Shown here piece by piece: positions 53,086-61,138 of a stretch of DNA of 64,000 nt (positions are counted from its first letter, which is position 1; every line of letters begins with the position of its first letter). This stretch comes from Parasporobacterium sp. (GTDB lineage: Bacteria > Bacillota > Clostridia > Lachnospirales > Lachnospiraceae), in contig JAFUBX010000005.1 of the NCBI GenBank assembly GCA_017459985.1, positions 62,001-126,000 on the forward strand, in the 5' to 3' direction. Below the pieces are notes generated by a model that saw only the letters and a list, made by a program, of their open reading frames with translations, was not told the DNA's origin and did no database searches. The translations under genes and the position numbers were made by a program.

Positions 53086-53776
53086 AACAAATTATGAGGA
53101 AGTCAGAAAAAAAATAGAGCAGGCACAGGCGGAAAGTCCGTTCCATCAGGAGGTCACCCTTGTTGCGGTCAGCAAGACCCATCCTTCCGAAATGATCTAT
53201 GAAGTCTATCAGGAAGGGCAGAGGGATTTCGGGGAAAATAAGGTACAGGAACTGACCCGGAAATACGAAGAGCTTCCGAAGGATATCCGGTGGCATATGA
53301 TCGGACACCTTCAGACCAATAAAGTCAAATATATTATTGATAAGGTCTGTATGATCCATTCCGTGGATTCTCTTAAACTGGCGCAGGTCATTGATAGAGA
53401 AGCAAAAAAGCATGATCTTTGCATGCCGATTCTGATCGAAGTAAATATCGGAGAAGAGGAGAGTAAGAGCGGGATCCGGGCAGAGGAACTGCCGGAACTT
53501 ATCCGTTCTTTATCAGAACTGGATCATATCAGGGTCCTGGGCCTGATGTGCATTCCGCCGGTATGTTCGGATGAGGATACTGCCCGTAATTATTTTAGGT
53601 CTTTACGAAATTTATCTATTGACATCAAGGATAGAAACATTGATAATATACAAATGGAAATACTCTCGATGGGAATGAGTGATGATTATATCACTGCAAT
53701 CTCAGAAGGTTCAACGATCGTCAGAGTTGGTACCGGGATATTCGGTATGAGAGATTACACAAAAACATTACTATAA
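53075..53776 (+). CDS. YggS family PLP-binding homeostasis protein
   Basis: PLP-binding protein (YggS/PLPBP) involved in vitamin B6 and amino-acid homeostasis. The 233-residue single-domain TIM barrel has the PLP lysine in LVAVSKTHP (about K34), DFGENKVQE, WHMIGHLQTNK, IEVNIGEEESKSGI and LSMGMSDDYITAISEGSTIVRVGTGIFG. It sits just before sepF, the conserved ylmE-sepF order of Firmicutes. The start ATG 53075 lies within the HlyD-like gene. Confidence 0.93.
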   Translation: MSVKTNYEEVRKKIEQAQAESPFHQEVTLVAVSKTHPSEMIYEVYQEGQRDFGENKVQELTRKYEELPKDIRWHMIGHLQTNKVKYIIDKVCMIHSVDSLKLAQVIDREAKKHDLCMPILIEVNIGEEESKSGIRAEELPELIRSLSELDHIRVLGLMCIPPVCSDEDTARNYFRSLRNLSIDIKDRNIDNIQMEILSMGMSDDYITAISEGSTIVRVGTGIFGMRDYTKTLL

Positions 53777-53786
53777 AGGAGATATT

Positions 53787-54353
53787 ATGGGAAAGTTCAC
53801 TGACAAATTTATGAACGCGTTCAACAGCGGCAAGGATGACGATTACGACGATTTCGATGATATCTATGACGGAGACGATATCATTGACGAAGATGATACG
53901 GATGAGCCCGAAGAAAAGGGCGGTTTCTTCAAGAAGAGAGCAGCTCAGGCGGAAGAAAAAGAAGTCAGGGAACAAGCTCCCAAGTCAACTTCCGGAGCCT
54001 TCGGAAGAAATGCAAGAAGCAGTGCTTCCCGCAGCAATCCGAGAATGGGCGGAAGCGAAGTCTGCATCTTCAAGCCTTCATCCATTGAGGATTCCAGAGA
54101 GATCACCGAGACTTTGCTTCAGGGCAAAGCTGTTGTGATCAATTTTGAAGGACTGCATGTGGAGATTTCCCAGAGAATCATTGATTTCATTTCCGGATCC
54201 TGCTATGCGCTGGATGGAAATCTGCAGAAGATCTCCAATTATATTTTCATCGCAACTCCGAATTCCGTGGATATTTCCGGTGATTTCCAGGATCTTTTCG
54301 GAAATGATGACGGATCCTTTGATATTACGGGATTCAAGTCTCCGTTGATCTGA
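53787..54353 (+). CDS. sepF: Cell division protein SepF
   Basis: FtsZ-associated division protein that forms rings on the membrane. The 188 residues start with an amphipathic MGKFTDKFMNAFN that could bind membrane, then an acidic linker (about 17-48, mostly D and E) and the SepF globular domain: EVCIFKPSSIEDSREITETLLQGKAVVINFEGL and ISQRIIDFISGSCYALDGNLQKISNYIFIATPNSVDISGD. AAAGGAG is 7 bases upstream. A terminator follows, so it ends the run begun by the P-loop gene. yggT, ylmH and divIVA, often next, are absent. Confidence 0.93.
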   Translation: MGKFTDKFMNAFNSGKDDDYDDFDDIYDGDDIIDEDDTDEPEEKGGFFKKRAAQAEEKEVREQAPKSTSGAFGRNARSSASRSNPRMGGSEVCIFKPSSIEDSREITETLLQGKAVVINFEGLHVEISQRIIDFISGSCYALDGNLQKISNYIFIATPNSVDISGDFQDLFGNDDGSFDITGFKSPLI

Positions 54354-54379
54354 TCGGAATTTATCAGCATGTTTGTTTT

Positions 54380-54409
54380 CAGGCTGCCGGTTTGGCAGCC
54401 TGTTTTATT
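54380..54409 (+). terminator. Rho-independent terminator after sepF
   Basis: Perfect 9-bp stem CAGGCTGCC/GGCAGCCTG with loop GGTTT (54380-54402), followed by TTTTATT. It separates sepF from lspA and shows that an upstream in-frame start for lspA at 54392 is implausible. Confidence 0.88.
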
Positions 54410-54448
54410 GGTTCTGAGTACAGCGTAATAATTCTGTTCGGCGCAATC

Positions 54449-55018
54449 ATGAAAGACTCTCCGAATTATCGCAGAAAACTGAATATGCACCTCATCCTTC
54501 AGATTCTGATGGTTCCTGTTCTGATCCTGATTGACCAGCTCACTAAATATCTGGCAGCGTCTTCACTGAAGTCTGGCGGAGACCTGTCCCTGATCAAAGG
54601 TCTGGTCAATCTTCATTATCTGGAAAATCAGGGTGCCGCCTTTGGTATTTTCACAGGACGATTCTGGCTGTTTTATGTGATTACGGTAGTTATCCTGATC
54701 CTTCTGACAGTTTTTTATTGTCGGATTCATAAGAGGCTCCAGTCTTATTGTTCTGATAAAACCATCATCCCGGACAGAAAGACCATAAGGAATCAGCTGT
54801 TTTTATGCGATCTTCTGTGTCTTTTGGCTTCCGGAGCCATTGGGAACTTCATCGACCGGATCCTGCGCGGGTATGTGATTGATTTTATTTCTCTTCAGTT
54901 TATCTCTTTTCCCGTGTTTAATCTTGCGGATATCTATGTCACAATTTCCGCAGTAATGATCGTCATTTTCTTCCTTTTTATTTATAAAGAAGACAGGAAT
55001 TTTCATTTATGGGGCTGA
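54449..55018 (+). CDS. lspA: Lipoprotein signal peptidase
   Basis: Signal peptidase II cuts lipoprotein precursors at the lipobox after diacylglyceryl addition. The 189 residues form four membrane helices with the catalytic aspartates in GNFIDRILRGYVIDF (about 131-145) and VFNLADIYVTI (about 154-164), and the early ILIDQLTKYLA and YLENQGAAFGIF. Between helices two and three is a polar insert (RIHKRLQSYCSDKTIIPDRK) somewhat longer than usual. ATG 54449 is my start, downstream of the sepF terminator; no good Shine-Dalgarno is seen. It overlaps rluD by 10 bases, the standard lspA-rluD pair. Confidence 0.92.
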   Translation: MKDSPNYRRKLNMHLILQILMVPVLILIDQLTKYLAASSLKSGGDLSLIKGLVNLHYLENQGAAFGIFTGRFWLFYVITVVILILLTVFYCRIHKRLQSYCSDKTIIPDRKTIRNQLFLCDLLCLLASGAIGNFIDRILRGYVIDFISLQFISFPVFNLADIYVTISAVMIVIFFLFIYKEDRNFHLWG

Positions 55019-55941
55019 TTGTATACAATGTACAGGATGAATATGAAGGATTGCGGGTGGACCGGTTTTTATCGGAACAGTCTGATGATCTGTCCCGCAG
55101 CTACATCCAGAAACTGATCAGAGAACAGCGTCTCATCGTGGGAGAAAAACCGGTAAAAGCCAGTTATCAGGTCCGGTCCGGAGATCTGATCAGCTTTGAG
55201 GTTCCTCCGAATCTGGAACCCCAAATCCTTCCGGAGAACATCCCTCTGGAGATCCTGTTTGAAGATCCGGACCTGATCGTTGTAAATAAACCGAAAGGCA
55301 TGGTGGTTCATCCGGCGGCAGGACATGATTCCGGAACGCTGGTTAATGCTTTGTTGTATCATTGCCGGGATCTTTCCGGAATCAACGGCATTTTAAGGCC
55401 CGGAATCGTCCATAGAATTGATAAGGATACTTCCGGCATTCTTGTATGTGCAAAATCTGATCAGGCCCACAGAGGGCTTGCTGAGCAATTTAAAGTGCAT
55501 TCCATACATCGGATGTATGAAGCCGTCTGTGTCGGAAATTTTAAGGAATCAGCAGGAACCGTGACCGGGTCCATCGGACGTAATCCCAATCAGCGCAAAC
55601 TGATGGCAATCAATGAACGGAATGGAAAGCCTGCAGTCACACATTATCAGGTGATCCGGAATTTTTCCAAATATTCTCATATTTCCTGCATTCTGGAAAC
55701 CGGGAGAACACATCAGATCCGGGTTCATATGGCCAGCATTCATCATCCGCTGTTAGGAGATATCTCATATGGCGGAAATACGTCGTCCTTTAAACTGGAC
55801 GGCAAAGATCTGGAGGGACAGACACTGCATGCCAGAGAGCTCGGATTTATTCATCCGATTACCGGAGCCTATCTGGAATTTACATCCGAGCTTCCCGAGT
55901 ATTTCCAAAAACTTCTGAAAAAACTGGAGAACCGGAATTAG
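55009..55941 (+). CDS. RluA/RluD family pseudouridine synthase
   Basis: Converts uridines to pseudouridine in 23S rRNA (RluD-type) or related targets. The 310 residues have an N-terminal S4 RNA-binding domain (about 15-75, LRVDRFLSEQSDDLSRSYIQKLI) and the synthase domain with NKPKGMVVHPAAGHDSGTLVNAL, the catalytic aspartate in RPGIVHRIDKDTSGILV (about 126-142), and ETGRTHQIRVHMA. Exact target site cannot be told from sequence. It lies downstream of and overlaps lspA. Confidence 0.93.
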   Translation: MGLIVYNVQDEYEGLRVDRFLSEQSDDLSRSYIQKLIREQRLIVGEKPVKASYQVRSGDLISFEVPPNLEPQILPENIPLEILFEDPDLIVVNKPKGMVVHPAAGHDSGTLVNALLYHCRDLSGINGILRPGIVHRIDKDTSGILVCAKSDQAHRGLAEQFKVHSIHRMYEAVCVGNFKESAGTVTGSIGRNPNQRKLMAINERNGKPAVTHYQVIRNFSKYSHISCILETGRTHQIRVHMASIHHPLLGDISYGGNTSSFKLDGKDLEGQTLHARELGFIHPITGAYLEFTSELPEYFQKLLKKLENRN

Positions 55942-56437
55942 GGATGAGGATCTGTTTCCTCCTGTTTATATGCTTTTTGCGATATATCTTTGCGTTAAAG
56001 TTGACTTTTTTCCATAGTTGTATGTCGGGAATCCATAATTCTCTTCGGTACTTTAGGCGGGTGATTTCCTTGCTCTGGGCGATGTAGCAAACCGAGTCTG
56101 CGAACGGCATCAGGAATGCATCTGCTTTTGTACAGCGTTAGATTTGATGACAGACTCTTTTCTGCATCTTGTACAAAAAAACCGGAAATTGAGAACACTT
56201 TTCTTTGTTCTTATATTAAGATTTTTCTCAGCACGTTGCATTTTTGCTACGCACAGGAGAAAAATGAAAAATGAGAACAAAATCTGCTACGCATACAGTG
56301 GAATGGCCATTTTGAGAACATATAAAATGCATCTTATATCTGGAATTTGCCGTGGAAGATGCATTCGCCGGAGTTTCTGAAATAATTCCTTATTTTCTGC
56401 TCTTTCGTGAGAAAATATATGTTCCGCCATGCAGCAG

Positions 56438-56473
56438 TCCCTGTCCTTCCACAGATGTACGGAAGGTCAGGGA
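56438..56473. repeat. 13-bp inverted repeat in the second island
   Basis: Arms 56438-56450 (TCCCTGTCCTTCC) and 56461-56473 (GGAAGGTCAGGGA) pair with one mismatch around a 10-base loop. No T-run follows. Confidence 0.7.
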
Positions 56474-56474
56474 T

Positions 56475-56505
56475 GGAGTTTACAAGCTTTTTCTGAAATT
56501 ACCTT
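56475..56505. repeat. 31-bp direct repeat, copy 1
   Basis: Begins GGAGTTTACAAGCTTTTTC. It matches copy 2 at 27 of 31 positions; the copies start 74 bp apart. Confidence 0.75.
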
Positions 56506-56548
56506 CCGGATTTTTGATGATTTACCTGGAAAATGGAAGGCAGCACAT

Positions 56549-56579
56549 GGAATTTATAAGCTTTTTCAGAATTTACCTT
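56549..56579. repeat. 31-bp direct repeat, copy 2
   Basis: Begins GGAATTTATAAGCTTTTTC; the partner copy is at 56475-56505. Both end in TTACCTT. Confidence 0.75.
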
Positions 56580-56972
56580 ACCCTTTGAGATACAGCATTA
56601 TCAGGATCCGACTCCGCTTCTAGAGCGGCCACTCTTATACAACCTTCCGCTTCCCGGTTCAATCATCGAAGAATAATGATAGATATTCTTTATTTCAAAA
56701 CATTTCTATAATATAATATTTCTGTTACCGGTGTTTAGTTTTCAATGCAAATTAAAGTGCTTGCCGAAGAAGCTGCGGCAGAACAAACACGGTACTTCAT
56801 GGTCTGTCACCTGTCCTTCTGATTTTAGTTATGACGAAGAAATTTGACGTTGGATCAGGCCATAGAATTACTGGAAACCGTTGAGATTTATTGATTTTTG
56901 TAACATATTGTTAATAATTCAAATATTACTTTTACAGACTGATATAAATCACCGAAAATGAAGGAGATATGA

Positions 56973-57680
56973 TTGACATCCAGACAGCTGTTGAGTCAAA
57001 CCCGTAGAGCAATTGACGATTTCGGGATGATTAATGATGGAGATATGATTGCGATAGGCGTTTCAGGAGGAAAGGATTCCCTCTCTCTTCTCTATGCGAT
57101 GAAGCAATTGTCCCGATTCTATCCACACCCTTTTCAGATTCATGCTGTGACGGTGGATCTGGGGTTTGGTAATCTTGATCTGGAACAAATCGCTGCCTAT
57201 TGTGAAGACCTCGAAGTTCCTTATCATATTGCAGAAACGCAGATTGCGGAGATCGTATTTAATCAGCGTCAGGAATCCAATCCCTGCTCTCTCTGCGCGA
57301 AAATGCGCAAAGGCGCGTTTAATCAGTTTGTGAAAGAACTCGGATGTAATAAAACGGCCTTCGGACATCATAAAGACGACCTTGTGCAGACAATGCTGAT
57401 GTCGCTGATCTTCGAAGGCCGGTTTCATACATTTGAACCTGTAACCGTGCTGGACCGCAGCGGCCTGACTTTGATCCGGCCATTCATTTATATTAACGAA
57501 GCGGATATTAAAGGATTTATCAACAAATATCAGATAACTCCATTAAAGAATCCCTGTCCTGCCGACGGAAATACCAGCCGGCAGCAGATCGCGGAATTGT
57601 TGTCTTCTCTGAACCGGACTTATCCCGGTGTAAAAGACCGTATGTTTACTGCGATCATGAATCAGCTGATTCCTCATTAA
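56973..57680 (+). CDS. TtcA-like tRNA thiolation PP-loop protein
   Basis: ATP-pyrophosphatase family protein of 235 residues, probably a tRNA sulfurtransferase of the TtcA/TtuA group. The PP-loop is GVSGGKDSLSLLYAM (about 29-43); a CSLCAKMRKGAF motif (about 107-118) and CPADGN (about 193) supply cysteines that in TtcA bind an iron-sulfur cluster, and FGHHKDDLVQTMLM is also typical. Start is TTG 56973: AAGGAG (56961-56966) is 6 bases upstream. Two short out-of-frame ATGs overlap the site (56958 and 56969) and stop after 5 and 13 codons. xerS-like follows after 15 bases. Confidence 0.85.
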   Translation: MTSRQLLSQTRRAIDDFGMINDGDMIAIGVSGGKDSLSLLYAMKQLSRFYPHPFQIHAVTVDLGFGNLDLEQIAAYCEDLEVPYHIAETQIAEIVFNQRQESNPCSLCAKMRKGAFNQFVKELGCNKTAFGHHKDDLVQTMLMSLIFEGRFHTFEPVTVLDRSGLTLIRPFIYINEADIKGFINKYQITPLKNPCPADGNTSRQQIAELLSSLNRTYPGVKDRMFTAIMNQLIPH

Positions 57681-57695
57681 TCAAACGGAGATACT

Positions 57696-58766
57696 ATGCC
57701 GAACAAAAGTTATCACGATCAGTTCTCAAAAGAAACCAACCTGAAGATCCGGGAACTGGGAAAATCCCTTCCCGCTTTCTGCAGGTACTTTTTCCGGGGG
57801 ATCGAACCAACGACCCAGGCAAGGACACGTCTTGCTTATGCTTATGACCTCATCGTATTCTTCAATTATCTGAAATCGGAAACAACGCTTTGTGAAGAGA
57901 AGGAAATTCCGGATCTTACGATCCAGGTTCTTGACAAAGTAACACCCGGAATTATCCAGGATTACCTGGAATATCTGAAGCTTTATAATAACAAAGATTC
58001 CGAAGAACGAACCAACAGCGAGCGGGGACTGAACCGCAAACTGGCCAGCATTCGTTCCTTCTATCGTTATTTCTATGAAATGGAAATGATCAGCACCAAT
58101 CCCGCATCGATCGTAAGGATGCCAAAGACCCATGAGAAAGACATTGTACGTCTGGAGGGATCGGAGATTTCCGATCTTCTCGAAGCGGTGGATTCCGGAG
58201 CAAATATGACGAAACAGCAGCGGGCATACCACGAAAAAACCCGGATCCGGGATCTGGCAGTCATTACTCTGCTTCTTGGCACCGGAATCCGTGTTTCCGA
58301 ATGTGTCGGTCTGGATCTCCAGGATGTGGATTTTAAAAATCACGGGATCCGGATCACGCGAAAAGGCGGAAATCAGGTAATTGTATATTTCGGCGACGAA
58401 GTGGAAGATGCCCTTTACAACTATCTCAGAGAGCGGATGTCCGTGATTCCTCAGCCCGGACATGAGGATGCTTTTTTCCTGTCGATGCAGAAGAAGCGCC
58501 TTTCGGTCCATTCCGTGGAAAACCTGGTCAAAAAATACGCCTCTCAAGTAACGCAGCTGAAAAAGATCACACCGCATAAATTGCGCAGCACCTACGGAAC
58601 GCAGCTCTACCGGGAAACCGGAGATATCTATCTGGTCGCAGATGTTCTCGGACATTCGGATGTGAATACCACGAAGAAGCATTATGCTGCCCTGGAAGAT
58701 GAAAGGCGCCGCAGTGCCAGAAATGTCGTCTCCTTAAGAAAAAAGGATTCGGATGAGTCAGATTAA
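57696..58766 (+). CDS. xerS: Tyrosine recombinase, XerS-like
   Basis: Site-specific recombinase of the phage-integrase family. The 356 residues equal the length of streptococcal XerS, the single-recombinase dimer resolution system. An N-terminal SAM-like DNA-binding domain (about 30-150) precedes the catalytic domain with arginine in LGTGIRVSECVGLDLQDVDF (about R199), ITPHKLRSTYGTQLY (about 290-304) and LGHSDVNTTKKHYAALED (tyrosine about 331). There is no phage context, and the gene sits among core genes, favouring a chromosome-dimer role over an integrase. A dif site was not confirmed. Its stop overlaps the azlD stop on the other strand. Confidence 0.8.
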   Translation: MPNKSYHDQFSKETNLKIRELGKSLPAFCRYFFRGIEPTTQARTRLAYAYDLIVFFNYLKSETTLCEEKEIPDLTIQVLDKVTPGIIQDYLEYLKLYNNKDSEERTNSERGLNRKLASIRSFYRYFYEMEMISTNPASIVRMPKTHEKDIVRLEGSEISDLLEAVDSGANMTKQQRAYHEKTRIRDLAVITLLLGTGIRVSECVGLDLQDVDFKNHGIRITRKGGNQVIVYFGDEVEDALYNYLRERMSVIPQPGHEDAFFLSMQKKRLSVHSVENLVKKYASQVTQLKKITPHKLRSTYGTQLYRETGDIYLVADVLGHSDVNTTKKHYAALEDERRRSARNVVSLRKKDSDESD

Positions 58767-59098
58767 AATACCAGCTGAATCAGAACCATATAGACAACTG
58801 TACCAATCACCACACTGAAAATGGTATTTCGCTTCCACAGATAGGTCCCGACTACAACTGCCAGCGCAGCCAGTTCCGGAATGGCATGAGGCGCATGGAT
58901 CACAGAAACGTCTTTCAGGCAGTACACAATCAGCAGTCCCATCGCGGTATAAGGAACTACCTTCCCCAGATACAGAATATAATCCGGTACTTTCTTACCC
59001 CGGCCGAAAACAAGAACCGGAAGCAGCCGGGTGGCCAGCGTCACAACCCCGATAATCAGAATAATCAGAAATGCATGTTCAGGATTAGTCATTGTCAT
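58763..59098 (-). CDS. azlD: Branched-chain amino acid exporter small subunit, AzlD-like
   Basis: Small membrane protein of 111 residues with four hydrophobic segments (FLIILIIGVVTLATRLLPVLVFG, YLGKVVPYTAMGLLIVYCL, ELAALAVVVGTYLW, VVIGTVVYMVLIQLVF), matching the AzlD partner of AzlC. The pair exports branched-chain amino acids or analogues. It overlaps azlC by 14 bases and is read after it. Its stop codon interleaves with that of xerS on the opposite strand, with no terminator between. Confidence 0.88.
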   Translation of the reverse strand: MTMTNPEHAFLIILIIGVVTLATRLLPVLVFGRGKKVPDYILYLGKVVPYTAMGLLIVYCLKDVSVIHAPHAIPELAALAVVVGTYLWKRNTIFSVVIGTVVYMVLIQLVF

Positions 59099-59810
59099 CG
59101 TTGATTTGGCTCCTCTCCTCTATTGTTCTGCGCATAATGGTCAGCACAGCAATAATAATCACCATTGCCGGAATCAGAAACAGGTCACGGCCAAACAGAA
59201 GTCTGCAGGCCAGTGTTGCCAGAAGACCCAGGATCGCCGGAATATGGCATTTGGAATCGATCCACTGCTGAAGAAAAACAGTGGCAAATAATGCTGTCAT
59301 GGCAAAGTCGATCCCTTCGGAATTGAAATTCAGAACCGAGCCCAGACATCCTCCCAGAACCGAGCCCAGAATCCAGGAGAGCTGGTCAAATAACGTCACC
59401 AGAAACCGGTAGCTGCTGGTATTGACGCCCTTTGGCCCGTCATCCTTACTGAGCATGGCGTAGGTCTCATCACAGAGCGCATAATACAGATACCATTTCC
59501 GTTTATTCTCGTTCCGGTAACGTCCGATCATGGAAATACTGAAAAAGATATGTCTTGCGGAAACCATTAGTGCGGTCACCGCGGCCATAATCAAAGATCC
59601 GCCGGTCAGCATCGTGACACTGACAAACTGCGCGGTTCCGCTGAAGATCATAATACCGGAAAGCAAAGACCATATCGGTCCATATCCGTGTTCCTGCATT
59701 AAGATCCCGTATCCGGTCCCTAATACAATAAATGTCACGATGATCGGGAGTGAAGTCCGAAGCGCTGCTGTCACATCCTGTTTTGTAATCTTCATACTTC
59801 TTTTTTTCAT
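59085..59810 (-). CDS. azlC: Branched-chain amino acid exporter large subunit, AzlC-like
   Basis: Membrane protein of 241 residues of the AzlC family. About six to seven hydrophobic segments are visible, with VLGTGYGILMQEHGYGPIWSLLSGIMIFSGTAQF and ARHIFFSISMIGRYR, both characteristic, and DETYAMLSKDDG after the third segment. Together with AzlD it forms a two-component exporter. ATG 59810 or the in-frame ATG five codons later may be the start; neither has a strong Shine-Dalgarno sequence. Confidence 0.9.
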   Translation of the reverse strand: MKKRSMKITKQDVTAALRTSLPIIVTFIVLGTGYGILMQEHGYGPIWSLLSGIMIFSGTAQFVSVTMLTGGSLIMAAVTALMVSARHIFFSISMIGRYRNENKRKWYLYYALCDETYAMLSKDDGPKGVNTSSYRFLVTLFDQLSWILGSVLGGCLGSVLNFNSEGIDFAMTALFATVFLQQWIDSKCHIPAILGLLATLACRLLFGRDLFLIPAMVIIIAVLTIMRRTIEERSQINDDND

Positions 59811-59877
59811 GGCTTGTATTATATATCCTGAAAGTGGGAAGGTAAAGTTTAAAAATAAAATATGTCGGAAGCAGGAA

Positions 59878-59903
59878 CTGCCGCACCTTTCATGATGCGG
59901 CAG
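59878..59903 (-). terminator. Possible terminator between the yneA-like gene and azlC
   Basis: 8-bp stem CTGCCGCA/TGCGGCAG with a 10-base loop. On the minus strand it is followed by TTCCTGCTTCC, a poor U-tract, so termination would be weak. Confidence 0.4.
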
Positions 59904-59958
59904 CCCCTGTTTCAGAGATATAAGATATAAAAAAGATGATTATGGGTAAATTGGTATA

Positions 59959-60261
59959 TCAGCCTACGTAATACGGAACCAGCAAATACTCGTCCGCATT
60001 GATCAGATCCGAATCCAGATGATTGATGAACATAACTTCATCAATGTATTCCTGAATCGTGCTGTAATGGCCGTCTGCATAGGTAACTGCGATCCCCCAC
60101 AGGGTATCACCGGGATTGATATTAATGGATGTGTAACGCTTGTGAGCCTGATCTGATTCATCTGCTCTGGCTGAATTCTGAGAAGAAGAAACGATGACAA
60201 ATACAGCTGCGATCAATAAAGCGATGATCATAACCCGGGCTAATCTTTTTCTGCTTTTCAT
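59959..60261 (-). CDS. YneA-like LysM protein, SOS cell-division inhibitor candidate
   Basis: The 100-residue protein has a basic start, one membrane helix (RVMIIALLIAAVFVIVSSS, about 9-27) and an external LysM domain (YTSININPGDTLWGIAVTYADGH...LLVPYYV, about 43-100). This plan, and its place divergent from lexA with LexA boxes between, match YneA of Bacillus, which delays division during the SOS response. I start at ATG 60261 because AAGAAGG is 7-8 bases upstream; an in-frame open stretch extends 26 codons further into the SOS operator region. Function is inferred from context and architecture. Confidence 0.85.
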   Translation of the reverse strand: MKSRKRLARVMIIALLIAAVFVIVSSSQNSARADESDQAHKRYTSININPGDTLWGIAVTYADGHYSTIQEYIDEVMFINHLDSDLINADEYLLVPYYVG

Positions 60262-60332
60262 CTTGAAACCTTCTTTCATATATAGTGGGATGCTGACTCT
60301 ATAGTTAATAAAAACAATTAAAATTAAGTAAC

Positions 60333-60346
60333 CGAACATCTGTTTG
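60333..60346. promoter_or_regulatory. LexA box 1 of the yneA-lexA operator
   Basis: CGAACATCTGTTTG, a strong match to CGAAC-N4-GTTYG. It lies downstream of the yneA-like -10 box, about 20 bases inside the predicted transcript. Confidence 0.9.
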
Positions 60347-60351
60347 CATGA

Positions 60352-60380
60352 ATCTTAGCACCCGAACATCTGTTTGTCAA
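60352..60380 (-). promoter_or_regulatory. Promoter of the yneA-like gene
   Basis: On the minus strand a perfect TTGACA (60375-60380), 17-base spacer and TAAGAT (60352-60357). LexA box 2 occupies most of the spacer. Confidence 0.85.
60363..60376. promoter_or_regulatory. LexA box 2 of the yneA-lexA operator
   Basis: CGAACATCTGTTTG, identical to box 1 and 30 bp from it. It sits between the -35 and -10 of the yneA-like promoter. Confidence 0.92.
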
Positions 60381-60389
60381 TAAAAACGG

Positions 60390-60403
60390 CGAACAAATGT
60401 TTG
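60390..60403. promoter_or_regulatory. LexA box 3 of the yneA-lexA operator
   Basis: CGAACAAATGTTTG, 27 bp from box 2; it overlaps the -35 of the lexA promoter, giving autorepression. Confidence 0.9.
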
Positions 60404-60429
60404 ATTTTTATTACACATTATGATAGGAT
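60401..60429 (+). promoter_or_regulatory. Promoter of lexA
   Basis: TTGATT (60401-60406), 17-base spacer and TAGGAT (60424-60429), 52 bases upstream of ATG 60481. Its -35 overlaps LexA box 3. Confidence 0.6.
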
Positions 60430-60480
60430 AATGAAGTAATACTATATACATAAGAAAATTGATCCGATGGGAGAATCATT

Positions 60481-61128
60481 ATGGCAGAAAGAAGTATGAC
60501 AGATAAAAGTGCAGCTGAGAAAAGCTCTTTATCCGAGAAGCAGACTGCGATCCTGGAATTTATAAAGAAGGAAACCCTTTCCAGAGGATATCCGCCTGCA
60601 GTCCGGGAGATCTGCACTGCAGTGGGACTCAACAGCCCTGCGTCTGTACATTCCCATCTGAATGCGCTGGAGGCTAAGGGATACATCCGCAGAGATCCTT
60701 CCAAGCCCCGGGCGATCGAGATCATTGATGAAGACTTTGCCCTGACCCGGAGGGAATATGCCCAGATACCCATGGTCGGCTATGTGGCAGCCGGCGAACC
60801 GCTGCTTGCCGAAGAACACATCCGGGATTACTTCCCGATCCCTGCGGATATGCTTCCGAACAGTCAGGTCTTTATGCTGAAGGTCCGCGGCGACAGTATG
60901 ACCGGCGCCGGTATCCTGGACGGAGACCAGGTGATCGTGCGGCAGACCAGCACTGCTTCCAACGGAGATATGGTCGTTGCGCTGATTGAGGATGGCGCGA
61001 CTGTAAAGACATTCTATAAAGAAAAGGATCATATCCGTCTCCAGCCGGAGAATCCGGATTATGATCCCATTATTCTGAGTGATGTGACAATCCTTGGTGA
61101 AGTGATCGGTGTATTCCGTCTCTTCTGA
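60481..61128 (+). CDS. lexA: SOS repressor LexA
   Basis: Transcriptional repressor of the DNA-damage response, inactivated by RecA-stimulated self-cleavage. The 215 residues have the winged-helix DNA-binding domain (about 17-80, YPPAVREICTAVGLNSPASVHSHL), the Ala-Gly cleavage site in VGYVAAGEP (about 98-106), the catalytic serine in RGDSMTG (about 139) and lysine in GATVKTFY (about 177). GGGAG is 7-8 bases before ATG 60481. A short extra N terminus (about 12 residues) precedes the usual start. RecA (26388) carries the same operator type, so the circuit is complete in this window. Confidence 0.96.
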   Translation: MAERSMTDKSAAEKSSLSEKQTAILEFIKKETLSRGYPPAVREICTAVGLNSPASVHSHLNALEAKGYIRRDPSKPRAIEIIDEDFALTRREYAQIPMVGYVAAGEPLLAEEHIRDYFPIPADMLPNSQVFMLKVRGDSMTGAGILDGDQVIVRQTSTASNGDMVVALIEDGATVKTFYKEKDHIRLQPENPDYDPIILSDVTILGEVIGVFRLF

Positions 61129-61138
61129 GCAAAATCAG

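Larger units (their letters stand above)
55942..56972. other. Non-coding island between rluD and the TtcA-like gene
   Basis: About 1 kb of AT-rich sequence with no credible gene. A short GAGGA/TCCTC hairpin just after rluD (55946-55961) may act as a weak terminator. The octamer GCTACGCA occurs twice (from about 56246 and 56285), TGAGAACA three times (about 56189, 56271, 56313), and there is a 13-bp imperfect hairpin at 56438-56473 followed by two copies of a 31-bp repeat. Open frames of 60-80 codons here lack ribosome sites and recognisable features. Confidence 0.65.

Noticed and set aside
56618-56630. 13-base match to a cloning-vector polylinker (TTCTAGAGCGGCC)
   Set aside because: The match does not extend on either side into vector sequence, so chance is more likely than contamination.
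56600-56670. tRNA-like segment with a CTA anticodon-like loop
   Set aside because: The CCGC/GCGG stem and a TTCAATC loop are present, but no acceptor stem or T stem pairs, so not a tRNA.
56699-56730. dif-like AT-rich site upstream of the XerS-like gene
   Set aside because: The left half resembles a Firmicutes dif arm, but the right half is not its inverted partner. A dif scan of the whole genome would decide.
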